From: Paenibacillus sp. FSL H8-0537
GTDB taxonomy: Bacteria; Bacillota; Bacilli; Paenibacillales; Paenibacillaceae
DNA length: 64,000 bases
Assembly (NCBI RefSeq): GCF_038051995.1
Contig: NZ_CP150290.1
Span: forward strand, 4,144,001-4,208,000
Reading direction: 5' to 3'
Shown: one piece after another, positions 1 to 8,517 of the stretch
Layout of the letters: the number at the start of each line of letters is the position of its first letter
How positions within the stretch are numbered: the stretch's first letter is position 1
Program-made: the position numbers and the translations under genes
The notes under the pieces: generated by a model
Database searches by the model: none
Told to the model about the DNA's origin: nothing
Seen by the model: the letters and a program-made list of their open reading frames with translations, nothing else

Positions 1-1
1 C

Positions 2-211
2 TCGCATAACGATAAGCCAGGTATTATCGGCCGCGTAGGTACGCTGCTTGGCACGAATGACGTAAACATCGCGACGATGCAGGTAGGTCGTCAGCTAGAG
101 GGCGGCTCCGCGATTATGGTGCTGCGTGTTGACAAAGGAACGCCGAAAGAGGTTCTTGAGCAGCTTACAAACTTAACTGAACTGAACACTGCAAAAGAAA
201 TTAAAATCTAA
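2..211 (+). CDS. serA: D-3-phosphoglycerate dehydrogenase, C-terminal ACT domain (partial)
   Basis: The window opens inside this gene; 69 codons and a TAA stop remain. The translation contains KPGIIGRVGTLLG, then NVNIA-like and GGSAIMVLRVD stretches, which is the layout of the serine-binding ACT domain closing SerA. SerA oxidises 3-phosphoglycerate in the first step of serine synthesis, and the ACT domain gives feedback inhibition. It is the only complete-looking plus-strand coding frame of the left region and is followed by a strong terminator. The catalytic part lies outside the window. Other ACT proteins are possible, but the ending and its place next to resDE in Bacillus-type genomes favour SerA. 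Confidence 0.85.
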   Translation, partial: SHNDKPGIIGRVGTLLGTNDVNIATMQVGRQLEGGSAIMVLRVDKGTPKEVLEQLTNLTELNTAKEIKI

Positions 212-233
212 TAAGGACTTCTGTCCATGCAAG

Positions 234-277
234 AAACCCCTAAGTGTTCTTAATTGACCACTTAGGGGTTTTTATTT
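234..277 (+). terminator. Rho-independent terminator of serA
   Basis: A 13-bp perfect stem (234-246 with 259-271; arm AAACCCCTAAGTG) with a 12-nt loop runs into a T-rich tract, 22 bp after the serA stop codon. Confidence 0.9.
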
Positions 278-623
278 GCCAATCGACTTGTTATGGCTCT
301 CCTCTCTCCTATATTCCTGACAACAGGCTGCTATGCACTACACACTACACACTACACACGGCCTGATCGGCTTCTACCGCCTTAAATGTCTTGCCTTGTA
401 GGTGATTAGCAATGCACCGCTATCGCCAAGATTGAACGTATCTGGACCCTTAAGCTCGTAGGACATTCCTACCTAAAGTGTAAGGCAGCCACTGCATCTG
501 CATCAACTATACATTCGCCGTATCCGAGGTTCCTGTCATTTAAAAACTTTTTTTGTTAGAAAACTCTATTCTATTAATGAAAATGTTTCACGAGCAACAA
601 GATTTAATGCTTCTTTTCAACAA
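278..623. other. Intergenic region serA-resE, no gene seen
   Basis: About 350 bases without a convincing reading frame or RNA gene. The only visible structure is a short run of ACTACAC units at about 337-358 (three tandem copies). It separates two convergent transcription units, each with its own terminator. Confidence 0.6.
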
Positions 624-647
624 AAAATAGCGCTCCGATAGGAGCGC
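624..647 (-). terminator. Terminator of the res operon
   Basis: On the minus strand GCGCTCC (647-641) pairs with GGAGCGC (636-630) over a 4-nt loop, followed by a TATTTTTTG tract. It lies directly downstream of the resE stop. Confidence 0.85.
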
Positions 648-655
648 CTTGACAG

Positions 656-2122
656 CTAATGCTTCGTTTCGACAGGCAGCAACAGCGTAAAGGTCGTTCC
701 TTTGCCGAGTATGCTGTCTACTTCGATTTGCCCATTATGCTGGGTAATAATATTTTTGACGATCGCAAGACCGAGACCAGTTCCAACAGAGGAGCCTCGC
801 TTGCGCGATTTGTCCGCTTTGTAAAACCGTTCGAAAATATACGGCAAATCCTCGCTAGGAATGCCCTGTCCTTCATCTTTAATTTGCATTTGAATAAAAT
901 GGGTCTGATTAATCGTCATTTGGCTTGCCGCAATCGTCACGGACTTGCCAAGCGGCGTATGCCGCAGCGCATTATCCAGCAAATTGGTCAGCACCTGCTC
1001 TAGCCGATCTTCATCCGCCCCTAGCAGCAAGAGCGGGATATCAGGCAGCTCTGTCTTAAACATAACTTCCCGTTCTTTGGCAAATACTTGGAACTTGCGA
1101 TGCACACGCCTTATAATTTGCAGCAAATCGACCTGCCGCAAATTCAGCTCCACATGCCCAGCTTCCATACGTGCCATATCCAGAAAATCATTGACTAGCC
1201 TGCCCATACGCAGCGACTCATCATAAATGACCTGCACAAGCTCCTTGCGCTCCTCTGGAGAAGCCACAATATCATCAAGCAGCGCTTCGCTGTAGCCTTG
1301 CATCATGGAAAGCGGCGTTCTAATCTCATGTGAAACATTCGCCACAAAGTCACGCCGTAGCTTCTCCAGCTTATGCTCCTCCGTCACGTTCCGAATAACT
1401 GCGACCGCTCCACGGGCAACGCCCTCGCGCAGCAGCGGAGCCATCACGACCGACCACATGCTGTTGTGCACGTATACTTTATTCGAAACATCGCGGCCTT
1501 CGTCCATGACCTTCTCGAATATATCAAGCAGCGGCCCAGGAACAGAAGAGTATGGCTTTGTGCTATCGTAAAAAGCATCGCCCCACTCCTGATTCAGATC
1601 AGCCCAGCGGTTTATAAGCAAATGCCCCGGCGGATTTGTCAAAATGATTTCGCCTTCAGCATCGAACGTAATAACTCCGTCACCCATGCTGCGCAGGATG
1701 CTCGACAAATGCTCCTTCTCATGATTAAGATCATGAATTAGCTTATCGACCTGCTCAGTCATATTATTGAACGTATTCGCCAGCTCGCCAATTTCATCAT
1801 TTGAGCGAATTTTCACCCGCATCTGATAATTTCCTTGCGATATCGAATCCGCAGCCTCCTTCAGCTCGAGCAGCGGTTGCTGAATTTTACGCGATAGAAA
1901 AAAGGCAAAAAAGGTCGACATCAGAAAGCCGATAACTGCAACGATGACGAACAGCAGCATCACTTCATGGCTGGCATCATTTTCAAATAAATACCCGATA
2001 TACGGAATAAGAAATACGCCAAGCGTCAGCAGCACGACGGCCACGAGCAAAATAATTGTTACCCACAGCTTGCCTACGACGCTATGCCACAGTAGAAAAG
2101 GAGAGTACTTCCTCCAATTCAT
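656..2122 (-). CDS. resE: Sensor histidine kinase ResE-like
   Basis: Membrane sensor kinase of the ResDE pair, which in Bacillus controls respiration, cytochrome biogenesis and anaerobic genes. Domains in the 488 residues: two transmembrane helices (about 17-42 and 53-75), HAMP linker (about 76-128), PAS-like region (about 140-235), HisKA with the phospho-acceptor in FVANVSHEIRTP (about residue 265), and HATPase with DEGQGI and GTGLGLAI boxes. The loop between the helices is only about a dozen residues (around YLFENDASHE), so the extracytoplasmic sensor domain of Bacillus subtilis ResE is missing; sensing probably happens at the PAS domain or in the membrane. Its ATG overlaps the resD stop by one base, so the two are translationally coupled. 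Confidence 0.92.
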   Translation of the reverse strand: MNWRKYSPFLLWHSVVGKLWVTIILLVAVVLLTLGVFLIPYIGYLFENDASHEVMLLFVIVAVIGFLMSTFFAFFLSRKIQQPLLELKEAADSISQGNYQMRVKIRSNDEIGELANTFNNMTEQVDKLIHDLNHEKEHLSSILRSMGDGVITFDAEGEIILTNPPGHLLINRWADLNQEWGDAFYDSTKPYSSVPGPLLDIFEKVMDEGRDVSNKVYVHNSMWSVVMAPLLREGVARGAVAVIRNVTEEHKLEKLRRDFVANVSHEIRTPLSMMQGYSEALLDDIVASPEERKELVQVIYDESLRMGRLVNDFLDMARMEAGHVELNLRQVDLLQIIRRVHRKFQVFAKEREVMFKTELPDIPLLLLGADEDRLEQVLTNLLDNALRHTPLGKSVTIAASQMTINQTHFIQMQIKDEGQGIPSEDLPYIFERFYKADKSRKRGSSVGTGLGLAIVKNIITQHNGQIEVDSILGKGTTFTLLLPVETKH

Positions 2123-2838
2123 TACTTTGGCACCTCAAGCTTGTAGCCGACGCCCCATACCGTTGTAATCATGGCTGCTGCATCGCCCGATACTTTGTTC
2201 AGCTTCTCGCGCAGGCGCTTGACATGTGTATCAACGGTTCGGAGATCACCGAAAAACTCATAGTTCCATACATCCTTAAGCAGCTCCTCACGGGAAAACA
2301 CTTTATCCGGCGAAACAGCCAAATAGTGCAAGAGCTCATATTCCTTTGGCGTCAAGCTCACTTCCTGACCTGCCGCTGTTACCCGGTGGGCATCATGCTC
2401 AATGATCAAATGCGGAAATACGATATTGTTGCTGGAATTGACTTCCTTCGTCAAAAAAGCAGTGGCCGAGGAGCGGCGCAAAATCGCCTTAACCCGATAA
2501 ATGACTTCGCGCGGGCTAAATGGCTTAACGACATAATCGTCAGCCCCCACTTCAAACCCTTGCACGCGATTCATTTCCTCGCCTTTCGCCGTCAGCATAA
2601 TGACAGGCGTCGCTTTCACTTGACGAAGGCGGGAGCACATTTCCACGCCATCAATGCCCGGAAGCATAACGTCGAGCAAAATCAGCGCGTAGTCCGTAGC
2701 CGTAGCCATTTGCAGCGCGGATTCTCCATCTTCCGCTTCATCAATGACGTAGCCTTCCTTTTCCAAATACATTTTGAGCAAACGGCGAATCCGTTCTTCA
2801 TCGTCAACAACCAAAATTCGGCTGGCGAAATTAGACAT
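2122..2838 (-). CDS. resD: Response regulator ResD
   Basis: OmpR/PhoB-type DNA-binding regulator phosphorylated by ResE. The receiver domain (about 7-120) has VVDDEE, phospho-acceptor Asp in LLDVMLPG and the conserved Lys in VVKPFSP. The C-terminal winged helix (about 145-235) has the TPKEYELL and RTVDTHVKRLREK recognition-helix region. I start at the ATG of MSNFASRIL, preceded by AAAGGGGTT; an upstream TTG seven codons earlier is possible. It is the fifth gene of the resABCDE run, so the regulator is transcribed with the cytochrome c maturation genes it is known to control. Confidence 0.95.
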   Translation of the reverse strand: MSNFASRILVVDDEERIRRLLKMYLEKEGYVIDEAEDGESALQMATATDYALILLDVMLPGIDGVEMCSRLRQVKATPVIMLTAKGEEMNRVQGFEVGADDYVVKPFSPREVIYRVKAILRRSSATAFLTKEVNSSNNIVFPHLIIEHDAHRVTAAGQEVSLTPKEYELLHYLAVSPDKVFSREELLKDVWNYEFFGDLRTVDTHVKRLREKLNKVSGDAAAMITTVWGVGYKLEVPK

Positions 2839-2865
2839 ATTCACTAACCCCTTTCCCAATCGCGA

Positions 2866-4128
2866 TTAATTCGTTCCCGCGTAAGAATGAAGACCCGCTA
2901 TTACCAGATTTACACCCACAAGCGTAAAGAGAATAACGACGAAGCCAATGACCGCGAGCCAGGAGGACCGCAGGCCCTGCCAACCGCGCGACAATCTGAA
3001 ATGCAAATAAGCACTGTAGTAAAGCCAGGAAATAAGCGCCCAAACTTCCTTCGGGTCCCAGCCCCAGAACCGCCCCCATGCAATATTTGCCCAAATCATG
3101 GCAAAGATGAGCGCACCGAGCGTGAAAATCGGAAAGCCAATTGCAATGGCGCGATAGCTGATTTCATCCAGATCATCCGGGTCTACCCCCTCCATGACCG
3201 GATGAATAACTGCTCCAAGCGGCTTGCGGAATACGAGGCGGAGCAAGCCATACAAAATCGTTCCAGCAATAATCGACCAAATGACCGTATTGAGCTTACG
3301 GCCTGCATTAACGCCGTTCATCCAAGATGGTGCCTCCAGCTTCGTGTCGGTCATGCCAAGGAAACTGTCAGAATGGACGACCTGGCTGTTGTAAGGCTTC
3401 ACAATCGGAGGCAGGGAATAATCAACCGTTTCGACTTTAGACGACTCAATTCCTTTGGAGTCAACTGTCGACATCTCCTGCGAGAACTGAGCTTCATAAC
3501 CAGCGGCACGGAAACCGAATACCGCAACCAGAAAACCAATAATAATAATAATCGTATATAGCGAAAACTCTACCCAAAAACGCGATCTCCGCGCTTCCTT
3601 CGTCTCGCTATTGAAATCAACAACCCGCAGCAAATACATAAGCCCGGCAGCAAAACCGACGGCAAAAAAGGCTTCGCCCAGCGCAGCTGTCGTGACATGT
3701 ACTTTAAGCCATATGGAGTTAAGCGCTGGAATTAGCGGCTGAACCTCCTGTGGAAAAACCGAAGCATAAGCTACGATAATAACGGTTAGCGGCAGGGAGA
3801 ACATGCCCAGCAGTGCTTTACGATAAATCGCATATATAATCGTAAAAGCAATCATTATCGCCATACCGAGGAAGGTCATAAATTCGTACATATTACTCGT
3901 TGGAATTTGACCGCTACCTGCCCATCTTGTGAAGAAGAAGGTCAAATGGGCTGCCAGCCCCAAGCTTGAGGTGACAAACGCAATGCGTCCCCAACGCTTC
4001 TCATGCTGAAACGGATCGCGGTTGCTCCACTTTTTCCCCGCAATCGCAATGACATAAAATAAAAAGGCAAAGCAATACAGAAAAAAAGCGGCTATAAAAG
4101 CATCACTGCTCAAATCAACTAAACTCAC
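2866..4128 (-). CDS. resC: Cytochrome c biogenesis protein ResC (CcsA/CcsB type)
   Basis: Polytopic membrane protein of system II cytochrome c maturation; with ResB it moves haem across the membrane and attaches it to apocytochrome. The 420 residues show about eight hydrophobic segments and the haem-handling Trp-rich motif WGRFWGWDPKEVWAL (about residue 350), which defines the CcsA/CcmF/CcmC family. The start is GTG and overlaps the resB stop (GTGA), so it is coupled to resB. Length is ordinary for the family. Confidence 0.93.
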   Translation of the reverse strand: MSLVDLSSDAFIAAFFLYCFAFLFYVIAIAGKKWSNRDPFQHEKRWGRIAFVTSSLGLAAHLTFFFTRWAGSGQIPTSNMYEFMTFLGMAIMIAFTIIYAIYRKALLGMFSLPLTVIIVAYASVFPQEVQPLIPALNSIWLKVHVTTAALGEAFFAVGFAAGLMYLLRVVDFNSETKEARRSRFWVEFSLYTIIIIIGFLVAVFGFRAAGYEAQFSQEMSTVDSKGIESSKVETVDYSLPPIVKPYNSQVVHSDSFLGMTDTKLEAPSWMNGVNAGRKLNTVIWSIIAGTILYGLLRLVFRKPLGAVIHPVMEGVDPDDLDEISYRAIAIGFPIFTLGALIFAMIWANIAWGRFWGWDPKEVWALISWLYYSAYLHFRLSRGWQGLRSSWLAVIGFVVILFTLVGVNLVIAGLHSYAGTN

Positions 4129-5786
4129 GCGTTATTCCCTCCGTTATCTAGCGACTTTGGATCTACGGTCACGCCAATCTTTTGAAGCGCGCCTGCCACA
4201 TCCGCCCGCATGCCGTACCAGTTTTTATTCGTGTGTGCGCCAAGCGACAGCTGGCCGTCGTCAATACGCAGCCAAATTCTGCGATGCTGCCAGTATGAAC
4301 CCATCAACAAGCCGATCATTGATATAGCTGCACCGACCCAGACAAAATTCAGCGCCTTGTCCACACGAACATTAAGCGAGGTAGAAGCTTCTGAGAAGTT
4401 GACATTTTGCATCCCGTCAACCTTGATCTCAAACTTGCTTGCTAAAGCGCCATTAATTTGATCTTGCCCAAACTTCTCCTTGTCCTTCTGCATCGGGAAA
4501 TACATATAAGGCTGTCCCGCTTCAGGGAGTCCCGGACCGGTAATCAGAAAGACGAATGCTGGCGCATTTGGTTCACGCCCGAGCGTCGTTGGTTCGCCGT
4601 TCTCGCCAACTGCAAAATCCATGTAATTGGCGATCAGCCGCATTTTGTAAGGGCCGAGCTCATAATCGAGCGCAGCATCCTTCATCGTCAGCTCGAAAGG
4701 CCCGTATTTCTCGCCCGTCTCTTTGTTAATCAGCATAGGCTGGACGCTTATGAGTTTCGGCGTCAGATCGAAGTCAAACTGATACAGCTTCAAACCTTTG
4801 TATTTCAGTGGGCTGTTGACGATAATATCATGCTTCGCTACTTCCTCAAGCACCGGCTTCTCGCCAGCCTCGCAGCCGCTTGTACATGTATAAAGCACAG
4901 CCGCTGTTTCATAAAGCTTTGCCCTTGCTTGTCCCTTCAGCTCCGGCGGAAGCTCATCATCCGTATAAAAATCAACGGTAAACTTTTCATTTTTGACATA
5001 ATAGTTGGTGCCTTCAATCGGTACGGTCGCGCCGTCGGCAATCGAAATATAGCTGTCCATTTGCCAGCCAGGCAGGCTGCGGGCGAGTATCGACAGCAGA
5101 AACAATATAAGGCCGATATGATTAATATAAGGACCCCATCTACTAAATCGGTTTTTCTCCGCAAGCAGTGCCGAGCCGTCCATATGAACGCGGTAGCGCT
5201 TCCGCTTTAGCTGAGCCGCAAACTGCTCCACCCATGCTTCGGCAGGCTCGTCCACTTTTGCGGAATATACCGTCTTCTGCCGATTGATGAACTGGAGATG
5301 CTTGCGAATTTGCTGCTTGCTCAGCGCCCTATAAAGCGGCAAAATCCGGTCCAGGCTGCAAATGACGAGTGATGTCCCGATCATTACAAGCAGCGTAATG
5401 AACCACCAGGACTCGTAAGTATGCGACAAACCTAGCATATGATAGATTTTGCCTGGTGTCCCATATGTACTTTCATAATAAGCCGCAATATCAAAATTAT
5501 TGATAAATGTGTTTTCCTGCGGGTAAATCGTTCCGAGAGATGCGCTGACAAACGTCAGCACAATTAAATAAATGGCGATTTTCACAGAAGAAAAAAAGCT
5601 CCAAATCCGGTCGATTGGATTTTGGTTTTTTTTCTGCGAACGCCGGGCAATGCCGTCATAACGCATTTCCAGCGGCTCACTTTGCTGCTGGTCCTCCATA
5701 AGCGGCTTGCCGCAGCTTTCGCACAGCACGGTTCCAACCGCATTCTGATGCCCGCATTCACACTTGGTGTTATGTATAGCTAACAC
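4125..5786 (-). CDS. resB: Cytochrome c biogenesis protein ResB (Ccs1)
   Basis: Partner of ResC in the haem-lyase complex. The 553 residues include membrane segments near 70-90, 125-150, 215-235 and 475-500, with a large extracytoplasmic portion between the last two. The N-terminus carries a four-cysteine zinc-ribbon-like knuckle (CECGHQNAV...CESCGK, residues 9-27), absent from Bacillus subtilis ResB as I know it but plausible in paenibacilli. The start is GTG with AGGAGG eight bases upstream. It follows resA closely and overlaps resC. Confidence 0.92.
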   Translation of the reverse strand: MLAIHNTKCECGHQNAVGTVLCESCGKPLMEDQQQSEPLEMRYDGIARRSQKKNQNPIDRIWSFFSSVKIAIYLIVLTFVSASLGTIYPQENTFINNFDIAAYYESTYGTPGKIYHMLGLSHTYESWWFITLLVMIGTSLVICSLDRILPLYRALSKQQIRKHLQFINRQKTVYSAKVDEPAEAWVEQFAAQLKRKRYRVHMDGSALLAEKNRFSRWGPYINHIGLILFLLSILARSLPGWQMDSYISIADGATVPIEGTNYYVKNEKFTVDFYTDDELPPELKGQARAKLYETAAVLYTCTSGCEAGEKPVLEEVAKHDIIVNSPLKYKGLKLYQFDFDLTPKLISVQPMLINKETGEKYGPFELTMKDAALDYELGPYKMRLIANYMDFAVGENGEPTTLGREPNAPAFVFLITGPGLPEAGQPYMYFPMQKDKEKFGQDQINGALASKFEIKVDGMQNVNFSEASTSLNVRVDKALNFVWVGAAISMIGLLMGSYWQHRRIWLRIDDGQLSLGAHTNKNWYGMRADVAGALQKIGVTVDPKSLDNGGNNA

Positions 5787-5798
5787 GGAAGAAACCTC

Positions 5799-6332
5799 CT
5801 AATACGTTAACAGCTTCTCTATTCGCTCATCAATATATTCCTCAGTCATTCCACCTACCGTAATATCCATTATTGTACCATCCGGTTTAACGAAAAAAGT
5901 AGTCGGATACGATCTTAGTCCGTACTCCCGCTCCGTCTTCCGGTCCACATCCCGCAATATCGGATAGTTCAGCTCAAACTGATGGACAAAATTGTTAACG
6001 GTGAGTGTATCCTCACTTAAATTAATAGCCAGAATTTCGAGGCCATCATTTTGCCATTTGGCAAATTGACGTTCGAATTCCGGCATTTCCTTCACGCATG
6101 GCGGGCAAAATGTTCCCCAGAAATTAACGACAATCGCTTTGCCCTTGTAATCGGACAGCTGATGTACGTTGCCCTGTATATCTACAAGCTTAAACTCCGG
6201 AGGTGTTCCTCCCACCTTCGGAACGCCCCCGCTTTGGCCGGAAGCAAACAAAGTTGTTCCAATCGCATACCCTCCGATAATGAGCACGGCTGACAATATG
6301 ACGATCTGCATGATTTTGCGTGACGATTTCAT
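5799..6332 (-). CDS. resA: Thiol-disulfide oxidoreductase ResA
   Basis: Membrane-anchored thioredoxin-like protein that reduces the haem-binding cysteines of apocytochrome c outside the membrane. The 177 residues have an N-terminal uncleaved signal anchor (about 8-30) and a thioredoxin fold with the active-site motif WGTFCPPCVKEMP (CPPC), a variant of the CEPC seen in Bacillus ResA. The cis-Pro region SYPTTFFVKPDG is also present. It is the first gene of resABCDE, 12 bp before resB, with its own candidate promoter upstream. Confidence 0.95.
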   Translation of the reverse strand: MKSSRKIMQIVILSAVLIIGGYAIGTTLFASGQSGGVPKVGGTPPEFKLVDIQGNVHQLSDYKGKAIVVNFWGTFCPPCVKEMPEFERQFAKWQNDGLEILAINLSEDTLTVNNFVHQFELNYPILRDVDRKTEREYGLRSYPTTFFVKPDGTIMDITVGGMTEEYIDERIEKLLTY

Positions 6333-6382
6333 AGAGCTTTCATCACCTGCATTTCGGTTAGTGTATCAACATAGATAGATCC

Positions 6383-6413
6383 ATTATAACGAAAAGCTGG
6401 CGGCAATTGCCGC
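6383..6413 (-). promoter_or_regulatory. Candidate resA promoter with palindromic operator
   Basis: On the minus strand a perfect TATAAT (6388-6383) precedes resA by about 50 bp. The -35 position at 17-bp spacing reads GGCAAT, a poor match. That -35 sits inside a perfect 14-bp palindrome GCGGCAATTGCCGC (6400-6413). A good -10, weak -35 and overlapping palindrome suggest an activator- or repressor-dependent promoter; ResD control of resA is known in Bacillus, but I see no proven ResD box. Confidence 0.45.
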
Positions 6414-6422
6414 TGCCGCCGT

Positions 6423-7166
6423 CTACTTTTTATGAACTTTATGTGACTTGCGAGCAGCTTCGCGCAGCTCTTTCACTTCTACAGGCGTCAGATGGCGGAA
6501 TTGCCCCCTTGCCAAATTATGCAAGCCCAGCTCGCCGAACTTCACCCTTCTCAAGCGAACAACCGGATGATTAATCGCTTCGAACATCCTTCTAACCTGA
6601 CGATTACGGCCTTCATAGATCGTAATACGGACAGTTGATGTATTTTCTTCCGTATTCACGTCCTGGTACTCAACCTCAGCAGGAGCGGTCATGCCGTCTT
6701 CAAGCTTAACGCCCTTCTTCAATTGATCCAGCAGCGTTCCGTGAGGCACGCCCTTTACTGTCGCATAATAGGTTTTCGGTACATGATGGCTCGGATGCGT
6801 CAGGAGATTGGCGAACTCGCCGTCATTCGTGAGCAGCAGCAGCCCTTCCGTATCGTAGTCCAGACGGCCTACCGGATAAACGCGCTCTCTGATGCCCGGC
6901 AAATAGTCGGAGACGATTTTGCGGCCTTGCGGATCGCTCGCGCTCGTAATAACGCCCTTCGGCTTATTCAGCATCACATACACTTTTTTCTCATTTCGGA
7001 TTGGCTTGCCATTCACAAGAATGACATCTACAGCAGGGTCCGCTTTCACACCGAGCTCGGTCACTTTCTCGCCATTGACTTCAACCACTCCAGCCAAAAT
7101 CATTTCCTCGCATTTTCTCCGGGATGCGATGCCCGCTTGCGCTAATATTTTCTGTAAACGTTCCAA
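6423..7166 (-). CDS. rluB: 23S rRNA pseudouridine synthase RluB family
   Basis: Makes pseudouridine in 23S rRNA (RsuA/RluB family). The N-terminal S4 RNA-binding domain (residues 1-60) begins ERLQKILAQAGIASRR. The catalytic domain has VYPVGRLDYDTEGLLLLTNDG with the catalytic Asp (about residue 100), then the GRNRQVRRM motif. I choose the TTG codon giving (M)ERLQK, with GAGGTG six bases upstream, because homologues begin there. It lies between spmB and resA, as ypuL does in Bacillus subtilis. Confidence 0.92.
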   Translation of the reverse strand: MERLQKILAQAGIASRRKCEEMILAGVVEVNGEKVTELGVKADPAVDVILVNGKPIRNEKKVYVMLNKPKGVITSASDPQGRKIVSDYLPGIRERVYPVGRLDYDTEGLLLLTNDGEFANLLTHPSHHVPKTYYATVKGVPHGTLLDQLKKGVKLEDGMTAPAEVEYQDVNTEENTSTVRITIYEGRNRQVRRMFEAINHPVVRLRRVKFGELGLHNLARGQFRHLTPVEVKELREAARKSHKVHKK

Positions 7167-7220
7167 TACTTTCACCTCAAACTTTATCATAACGATATGA
7201 GGCGCAAAGCACAAGCGCTG

Positions 7221-7754
7221 TTAACCGAATATGTACATGCAAATGAAAATTGCTGCTAAAAAACCGACCAGATCGGAAAACAAGCCCACTTTAAGCGCAT
7301 ATTTGGTTTTTCGAATTCCGATAGCTCCAAAATAAACGGTCAGCACATAAAGCGTCGTATCCGTGCTTCCTTGAATAGTAGAAGCAATTCGCCCAATCAT
7401 CGAATCCGGCCCATAGGTTTGAATCAAATCTGCGGTAAAAGCAAGCGACCCTGCCCCAGTCAACGGCCTAAGCACCGCAAGCGGCAATACCTCGCTCGGT
7501 ATGCTGAGCCAATCGAACAGCGGGCGAACGACGCCAATCATAAAATCCATCGCGCCCGAAGCACGAAACATGCTGATTGCGACCATCATCCCGACGAGAT
7601 GGGGAATAATTGCAATTGCTGTACCAAAGCCATCCTTGGCACCTTCAGTAAATGTCTCATAGACGGGAACTTTGCGAAAAGCCGCATAAAGTGGAATAAA
7701 TACGATAATAGCAGGTATCAGCCATGCCGATGCTCTGGTAAAAGCGTCAAGCAA
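7221..7754 (-). CDS. spmB: Spore maturation protein B
   Basis: Membrane protein needed with SpmA for proper spore core dehydration. The 177 residues are mostly hydrophobic, with the nucleoside-recognition (Gate) domain typical of the family, for example PLAVLRPLTGAG and QGSTDTTLYVLTVYFGA. The start is the TTG of (M)LDAFTRAS, with GGGGAGGTGG just upstream. It overlaps the 3' end of spmA by 8 bp, so the two are coupled. A longer upstream frame reads out of frame through spmA and is not credible. Confidence 0.93.
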   Translation of the reverse strand: MLDAFTRASAWLIPAIIVFIPLYAAFRKVPVYETFTEGAKDGFGTAIAIIPHLVGMMVAISMFRASGAMDFMIGVVRPLFDWLSIPSEVLPLAVLRPLTGAGSLAFTADLIQTYGPDSMIGRIASTIQGSTDTTLYVLTVYFGAIGIRKTKYALKVGLFSDLVGFLAAIFICMYIFG

Positions 7755-8415
7755 TGCCGCCACCTCCCCCCGAAGCTGCCGCTGCTCCCGGCTTGGCTGC
7801 TGGGGCAAGAGGCTGGGACGGACCTTTGACAATAGGCGGCTTCTGCCTGCTCCGGTACCAGCGATCGGCCACAATCGCCGCAGCGGTAGCAATAAACGTA
7901 GCGGCGAGCGTCGTGCCAACGATTTCCGCCGGATTCGCCGAGCTGTAATTCATGCGAATTGCAATTAATGTTGTCGGAATCAGCGTAATGCTGGATGTAT
8001 TTAACGCGAGCAGCGTACACATGGCTGGAGTTGCGACAGCCGGATCTGGGTTTAGCTTCTGCAGCTCCTGCATCGCCTTAATGCCCATCGGCGTTGCCGC
8101 GTTGCCTAATCCGAAGAGGTTGGCGCTCAGGTTGCTCATAATATAGCCGAGTGCCGGGTGGTTTTTGGGCACATCCGGAAATAGGAAGCGAACGATGGGG
8201 CCGAGCAGCTGTGCCATCTTTTTCAACAATCCTGCATCCTCCGCTATTCGCATCATGCCCAGCCAGAACACCATAATGCTGATCAGACCGAAGCTGATCG
8301 TCACGCCAGCTTGCGCTCCTGTGAATGCAGCTCCAGCTACTGCATCAATTTTGCCATTAAAAGCGCCGACGACGACGCTGATGACAATTAAAAACAGCCA
8401 AATAAAGTTAACCAT
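7747..8415 (-). CDS. spmA: Spore maturation protein A
   Basis: Partner of SpmB in the mother cell, needed for spore heat resistance. The 222 residues begin MVNFIWLFLIVISVVVGAFNG and contain the conserved LSANLFGLGNAATPMGIKAM segment and TLLALNTSSITLIPTTLIAIR. The last 35 residues are a Pro/Ala/Gly-rich tail (SGGGGGIA at the end), longer than the usual family end. Strong GGGGAGG ribosome site. It follows dacB, the order known from Bacillus subtilis. Confidence 0.93.
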   Translation of the reverse strand: MVNFIWLFLIVISVVVGAFNGKIDAVAGAAFTGAQAGVTISFGLISIMVFWLGMMRIAEDAGLLKKMAQLLGPIVRFLFPDVPKNHPALGYIMSNLSANLFGLGNAATPMGIKAMQELQKLNPDPAVATPAMCTLLALNTSSITLIPTTLIAIRMNYSSANPAEIVGTTLAATFIATAAAIVADRWYRSRQKPPIVKGPSQPLAPAAKPGAAAASGGGGGIA

Positions 8416-8517
8416 GCTTCCCGCCTCCCCAAGCAGTCAAGCGTAAACGGCGGCTACCTTATCAAAAACGAAGCAGCCGTTTCAGATTCGATTAAAATAG
8501 GCAAGCTGCTGGCTTTT

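Noticed and set aside
337..358. ACTACAC tandem units as a possible CRISPR or functional repeat
   Set aside because: Three seven-base units without spacers; simple slippage repeat.
2056..2847. Plus-strand frame of 263 codons opposite resD
   Set aside because: Fully antisense to a well-conserved response regulator; no recognisable protein.
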